A DNA stretch of 9,127 nt from Clostridiales bacterium UBA1246. GTDB lineage: Bacteria; Bacillota; Clostridia; Oscillospirales; Oscillospiraceae. The stretch spans positions 1-9,127 of the forward strand of contig DBWE01000007.1 in NCBI GenBank assembly GCA_002308315.1, read 5' to 3'. Both the position numbers and the translations under genes were made by a program. Every line of letters begins with the position of its first letter. Within the stretch, counting starts at the first letter, position 1. This document shows positions 5,187 to 9,127 of the stretch, piece by piece. Under the pieces are notes generated by a model, which worked only from the letters and a program-made list of their open reading frames with translations, was not told the origin of the DNA and did no database searches.

Positions 5187-6308
5187 ATGACTGAATTTGA
5201 ACTTAAATACGGCTGCAACCCCAATCAGAAGCCGGCTCAGATCTATATGGCCGACGGAAGCGAGCTGCCTATCGAAATACTCTGCGGCAGACCGGGCTAT
5301 ATCAACTTTCTTGACGCCTTCAACAGCTGGCAGCTCGTAAAGGAGCTTAAGGCCGCGCTCAATTCTCCCTGCGCGGCGTCGTTCAAGCACGTCAGCCCCA
5401 CCTCCGCCGCGACGGGCGAAAAGCTCTCCGACAGGCTTAAACGGGCCTGCTTCGTCGATGATATAGACGGCCTTGACGATTCGCCGCTCGCGTGCGCGTA
5501 CGCAAGAGCGAGGGGCACCGACAGGATGTCCTCTTTCGGCGACTGGATCGCTCTTTCGGATCCCTGCGACGAGATCACCGCGCTGATAATCAAAAGGGAA
5601 GTGTCCGACGGCGTCATCGCTCCAGGCTTTTCCGAGGCGGCGCTTAAAATACTCAGGCAGAAGAAAAAGGGAAATTACAATATCGTAAAGATCGACCCGG
5701 ACTACGTTCCGGCCGAAACGGAAACAAAACAGGTTTTCGGCGTGACCTTCCGTCAGGGCCGCAACAACTTCGTTATAAACGAGGAGCTTCTGAAGAATAT
5801 CGTCACTAAAAACAAAACGCTCCCGCCGGAGGCGGTACGGGACCTCATAATATCGCTTATCACGCTCAAATATACGCAGTCCAACTCCGTTTGCTACGCC
5901 TACGGCGGGCAGGCGATAGGCGTAGGAGCCGGTCAGCAGTCCCGCATACACTGTACTCGTCTCGCCGGGGAAAAGGCCGATAAATGGCTTCTGCGGCAGA
6001 CCGACAGGATACTTGATCTCAGCTTCTCCGCCGATATGGGACGGGCGGACAGAGACAATTATATCGACGTTTATATCGACGATATGGACAAAGCGGAAAA
6101 GCGCGAGCTGCTTAAGGATATAAGCGGAGTTTCCCTCGGAAGCGACGCATTTTTCCCTTTCAGCGACAATATCGAAAGAGCCCGTCAGAGCGGCGTGAGC
6201 TATGTGGCTGAGCCCGGCGGTTCGGTGCGCGACGACGCGGTAATAGAGAGCTGCGACAAGTACGGAATGGTGATGGCGTTTACGGGCATGCGCCTTTTCC
6301 ATCACTGA
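5187..6308 (+). CDS. purH: Stand-alone AICAR transformylase (PurH C-terminal domain protein)
   Basis: The protein formylates AICAR with 10-formyltetrahydrofolate to FAICAR. At 373 residues it corresponds only to the transformylase half of bifunctional PurH (about 510-590 residues) and begins directly with the substrate-domain sequence ELKYGCNPNQKPA. The catalytic Lys-His pair is in SFKHVSPTSAA (K67, H68). Further family blocks are SSFGDWIALSD (115-125), YTQSNSVCYAYGGQAIGVGAGQ (with key QSN and GAGQ, 229-250), SDAFFPFSDNIE (319-330) and the conserved C-terminus GMRLFHH, whose last histidine matches human H592. There is no MGS-like cyclohydrolase domain, so it is not a truncation by the window but a naturally single-domain form paired with the PurO-type gene upstream. 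GGAGAGGG precedes the ATG. A 36-nt gap leads to purD. Confidence 0.94.
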   Translation: MTEFELKYGCNPNQKPAQIYMADGSELPIEILCGRPGYINFLDAFNSWQLVKELKAALNSPCAASFKHVSPTSAATGEKLSDRLKRACFVDDIDGLDDSPLACAYARARGTDRMSSFGDWIALSDPCDEITALIIKREVSDGVIAPGFSEAALKILRQKKKGNYNIVKIDPDYVPAETETKQVFGVTFRQGRNNFVINEELLKNIVTKNKTLPPEAVRDLIISLITLKYTQSNSVCYAYGGQAIGVGAGQQSRIHCTRLAGEKADKWLLRQTDRILDLSFSADMGRADRDNYIDVYIDDMDKAEKRELLKDISGVSLGSDAFFPFSDNIERARQSGVSYVAEPGGSVRDDAVIESCDKYGMVMAFTGMRLFHH

Positions 6309-6344
6309 TACGGCATTCTTTTTGCTGTCTGACGGAGGTACTGT

Positions 6345-7616
6345 ATGAAAGTTATGGTAATAGGCGGCGGGGGCAGGGAGCACGCAATAATCAAAGCCCT
6401 TAAGAAAAGTCCGGCCGTTGATGAAATATACGCGCTTCCCGGGAACGGAGGCATTGCCGCGGACGCGCGGTGCGTTGATATCGCCGCGAAGGATATCGAC
6501 TCCGCCGTTCGTTTCGCGCAGGAAAACAAAATAGATTACGCCGTGGTCGCCCCGGACGATCCGCTGGTGCTCGGCGCTGTGGACGCGCTGACCGCTGCCG
6601 GCGTACCCTGCTTCGGCCCCGACAAAAAAGCCGCCGTGATAGAGGGAAGCAAGGTGTTTTCCAAAGCTCTGATGAAAAAATACGGTATCCCCACGGCGGC
6701 ATACGAAAGCTTTTCGGATATGGAAAAGGCTCTTGATTACGTGCGCGGCAGGACGCCGCCGATAGTCGTCAAGGCGGACGGACTCGCTCTCGGAAAAGGC
6801 GTCGTCATAGCCGAGAGTACCGAGGAAGCCGAAAAAGCCGTGAGAGAAATGATGCAGGACAGAAAATTCGGCGACAGCGGACTCAATGTGGTAATAGAAG
6901 AATTCCTGACCGGTCCCGAAGTCTCGGTACTCGCATTTACCGACGGGAAGACGATAGCCCCCATGGTATCGTCCATGGATCATAAGCGCGCGCACGACGG
7001 CGACGAGGGACTCAATACCGGAGGCATGGGTACGATAGCGCCCAACCCGTATTATACGCCTCAGATCGCCGAGCGCTGCATGAAAGAGATCTTCGTGCCT
7101 ACGATGAATGCCATGAACGCGGAGGGACGCACCTTCAAGGGCTGCCTGTATTTCGGGCTGATGCTCACGCCCTCCGGCCCCAGGGTCATAGAATACAACT
7201 GCCGTTTCGGCGACCCCGAAACGCAGGTCGTTCTCCCGCTCCTTCAGAGCGATCTGTTCGAGATAATGCGCGCAGTGACCGAAGAGAGGCTTGCCGAGGT
7301 GCCTGTGCGCTTCGGCGACGGAGCGGCATGCTGCGTTATCATGGCCTCAGACGGTTACCCTGCCTCCTATAAAAAGGGCTTCGAGATCACGGTGCCCGAG
7401 GGGCTTGACAGCGAGGTTTACGTCGCCGGGGCCGTATTGAACGGCGAGGGAAAAATGATGACCTCCGGCGGAAGGGTACTCGGCGTTTCGGCTGTGGCGG
7501 CAACACTCTCCGAGGCTATCGGGAAAGCCTACGCTGACGTTGAAAAAATAAGCTTTGAAAACGCATATTACCGCCACGATATAGGAAAACGCGCTCTCGA
7601 GGCGCCGGGGTGCTGA
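6345..7616 (+). CDS. purD: PurD, phosphoribosylamine-glycine ligase (GAR synthetase)
   Basis: PurD joins phosphoribosylamine and glycine using ATP, giving GAR, the second step of the pathway. It is a complete ATP-grasp enzyme of 423 residues, the normal length. Motifs in order are GGGGREHA (7-14), PGNGG (32-36), the ATP-lid segment KADGLALGKGV (143-153), EEFLTGPEVS (185-194), KRAHDGDEGLNTGGMG (214-229) and the metal-binding ENxRFGDPEQ type motif EYNCRFGDPETQ (283-294). The C-terminal SGGRVLGV block is at 384-391. A small deviation is APDDPLV (69-75) where GPExPLV is common. The start is set by GGAGGT (6334-6339), five bases before ATG. The stop is followed by purL after 3 nt. Confidence 0.96.
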   Translation: MKVMVIGGGGREHAIIKALKKSPAVDEIYALPGNGGIAADARCVDIAAKDIDSAVRFAQENKIDYAVVAPDDPLVLGAVDALTAAGVPCFGPDKKAAVIEGSKVFSKALMKKYGIPTAAYESFSDMEKALDYVRGRTPPIVVKADGLALGKGVVIAESTEEAEKAVREMMQDRKFGDSGLNVVIEEFLTGPEVSVLAFTDGKTIAPMVSSMDHKRAHDGDEGLNTGGMGTIAPNPYYTPQIAERCMKEIFVPTMNAMNAEGRTFKGCLYFGLMLTPSGPRVIEYNCRFGDPETQVVLPLLQSDLFEIMRAVTEERLAEVPVRFGDGAACCVIMASDGYPASYKKGFEITVPEGLDSEVYVAGAVLNGEGKMMTSGGRVLGVSAVAATLSEAIGKAYADVEKISFENAYYRHDIGKRALEAPGC

Positions 7617-7619
7617 GAT

Positions 7620-9127
7620 ATGGTATACAGAGTATATGTTGAAAAAAGGCCGGAGCTTGCTTCGGAGGCCGAGGCGCTTAAAAACGATATCCGCAGCTTT
7701 CTCGGTATCAGATCGCTTGAACGGCTGCGTATCGTAAACCGCTATGACGCCGAGGGCATCGGCAGAGAGCTGTTTGATACGGCGGTACGGACCGTGTTTT
7801 CCGAGCCGCAGAGCGACGAGGTATATTACGACCTCTCGTCTCTTGAGACGGCGCATATTATCGCCGTCGAATTTCTGCCGGGGCAGTTTGATCAGAGAGC
7901 GGATTCCGCCGCGCAGTGCATCCAGATCATTTCGAGGCAGGACAGGCCGAATATCAAGACCGCAAAGCTCTACGCCCTTTACGGAGACCTCTCCGAAGAG
8001 GACCTCGGCAGGATAGAAAAATATCTTATAAACCCCGTCGAATCGCGCAGGGCTTCGCTCGACGCGTTCGATACGCTGATCTCGGATTATCCGATACCGG
8101 ATAAGGTGCGGACGCTTGAGGGCTTTCGCGAAATGGACGAGTCGGCAATGGACAAGACCATTTCGGATTTTTCCCTTGCCATGGACCGGGAGGACCTGCG
8201 CGTATGCCGCGATTATTTCATTGACGAAGGCCGCGATCCGACCGTAACGGAGCTTAAAATGCTCGATACATACTGGTCCGATCATTGCCGTCATACCACG
8301 TTCAATACGACGATCGACAGCGTTGAGTTTTCTGACGAGCTTTTGAAGGACGCGTATAACGATTATCTCGCGGTAAGAGAAAAGCTCGGCCGTACGAAGC
8401 CCCAATGCCTGATGGACATCGGCACGATAGCCGCAAAGCTTCTGAGAAGCGACGGACGCCTCAGAGGACTTGACGAATCGGATGAAATAAACGCCTGTAC
8501 GGTCAAAATAAAGGCGGACGTTGACGGCAGAGAAGAGGACTGGCTGCTGCTTTTCAAAAACGAGACCCACAATCATCCCACCGAGATAGAGCCCTTCGGC
8601 GGAGCGGCCACGTGCATCGGCGGCGCGATACGCGACCCGCTCAGCGGGCGGAGCTATGTATACGCAGCAATGCGCATTACGGGCGCGGCGGATCCCCTCA
8701 GACCCGTTTCCGAGACTCTTCCCGGCAAGCTGCCTCAGCGGAAAATAGTTACGACAGCAGCCGCGGGATACAGCTCATACGGCAATCAGATAGGCCTCGC
8801 CACCGGACTCGTCGACGAGCTGTATCATGACGGCTACGCCGCCAAGCGCATGGAGATCGGCGCCGTACTCGGCGCCGTACCGGCCGAAAACGTAAGGCGC
8901 GAAACTCCCGCGGCGGGGGACGTCGTCATCCTGCTCGGAGGACGGACCGGACGCGACGGGATCGGAGGCGCGACCGGCTCCTCAAAATCGCATACGCTCT
9001 CTTCGCTTGAACAGTGCGGCGCGGAGGTCCAAAAGGGCAATGCTCCCGAGGAAAGAAAGCTTCAGCGTCTTTTCCGCAATAAAGAAGCGGCGCGAATGAT
9101 AAAGCGCTGCAACGATTTCGGCGCGGG
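7620..9127 (+). CDS. purL: PurL, FGAM synthase, clostridial single-chain type (N-terminal part)
   Basis: PurL converts FGAR to FGAM using ATP and glutamine. The frame starts three bases after the purD stop and runs off the window; 502 residues are visible, about 40 percent of the clostridial single-chain form (roughly 1,230-1,270 residues). The N-terminus VYRVYVEKRPEL is the PurS-like segment of this subtype, followed by a linker domain and then YWSDHCRHTTF (218-228). The ATP-binding active-site block FKNETHNHPTEIEPFGG (312-328) and GGRTGRDGIGGATGSS (440-455) complete the visible catalytic half. It ends in KRCNDFGA, where the next conserved residues would be GGV. The second AIR-synthetase-like half and the glutaminase domain lie beyond the window. 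The Shine-Dalgarno is weak (GGGGTG, 7607-7612), so translation probably depends on coupling to purD. Confidence 0.95.
   Translation, partial: MVYRVYVEKRPELASEAEALKNDIRSFLGIRSLERLRIVNRYDAEGIGRELFDTAVRTVFSEPQSDEVYYDLSSLETAHIIAVEFLPGQFDQRADSAAQCIQIISRQDRPNIKTAKLYALYGDLSEEDLGRIEKYLINPVESRRASLDAFDTLISDYPIPDKVRTLEGFREMDESAMDKTISDFSLAMDREDLRVCRDYFIDEGRDPTVTELKMLDTYWSDHCRHTTFNTTIDSVEFSDELLKDAYNDYLAVREKLGRTKPQCLMDIGTIAAKLLRSDGRLRGLDESDEINACTVKIKADVDGREEDWLLLFKNETHNHPTEIEPFGGAATCIGGAIRDPLSGRSYVYAAMRITGAADPLRPVSETLPGKLPQRKIVTTAAAGYSSYGNQIGLATGLVDELYHDGYAAKRMEIGAVLGAVPAENVRRETPAAGDVVILLGGRTGRDGIGGATGSSKSHTLSSLEQCGAEVQKGNAPEERKLQRLFRNKEAARMIKRCNDFGA

Noticed and set aside
5154..6995. 613-codon reverse-strand open frame over purH and purD
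   Set aside because: It lies antisense to two certain genes with intact catalytic motifs, its product resembles no family, and it has the His/Arg/Val-rich look of a composition shadow.
7347..8576. 409-codon reverse-strand open frame over purD and purL
   Set aside because: It is antisense to the purD end and to the clear PurL N-terminus, has no recognisable domain, and is best explained by GC-biased codon use of the + strand genes.
8857..8882. Short tandem GGCGCCGTAC repeat
   Set aside because: It lies within purL and encodes the conserved-looking GAVLGAV segment; two copies of a GC-rich decamer in coding sequence need no further explanation.

Overview
This window looks like a chromosomal segment of a GC-rich member of the Clostridia, plausibly a gut Oscillospiraceae-type organism. 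I infer this from three things. The purine synthesis genes have clostridial features: a single-chain PurL of the clostridial type, and a PurH split into a PurO-type IMP cyclohydrolase plus a stand-alone AICAR transformylase. The Shine-Dalgarno sites are strong and Firmicutes-like. The promoters are sigma-A type. All genes are on the + strand; the long reverse-strand reading frames are composition shadows.

Layout. Positions 1-219 hold the C-terminal end of a protein with a double-CxxC zinc ribbon. A long non-coding stretch follows. It contains a perfect 19-bp inverted repeat (269-319) without a terminator tail. Next come a near-consensus promoter (488-516) and a leader of about 250 nt in front of mgtE, a CBS-domain Mg2+ channel/transporter (776-2131). 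That leader is the most interesting part of the window. It holds an undescribed 27-codon open frame (567-650) behind an almost perfect Shine-Dalgarno. Its 3' half overlaps an 11-bp hairpin and a set of mutually exclusive stems, and a further stem could mask the mgtE ribosome binding site. I see no M-box hallmark, so this may be a translation-based or structure-based Mg2+ control element, but that is inference.

mgtE ends at a 13-bp terminator-like hairpin (2133-2162). A second promoter (2220-2249), overlapped by two dyads, starts a purine operon: purE, purM, purN, purO-type IMP cyclohydrolase, AICAR transformylase (purH C-terminal part), purD and purL (cut by the window end). The genes are packed closely, with gaps of 3 to 36 nt or short overlaps, which indicates one transcript and translational coupling.

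Together the purine genes encode PurD (PRA to GAR), PurN (GAR to FGAR), PurL (FGAR to FGAM), PurM (FGAM to AIR), PurE (N5-CAIR to CAIR), and the last two steps, AICAR to FAICAR to IMP, as two separate proteins. purF, purK, purC and purB are not in this window, so those steps must be encoded elsewhere, possibly just downstream.
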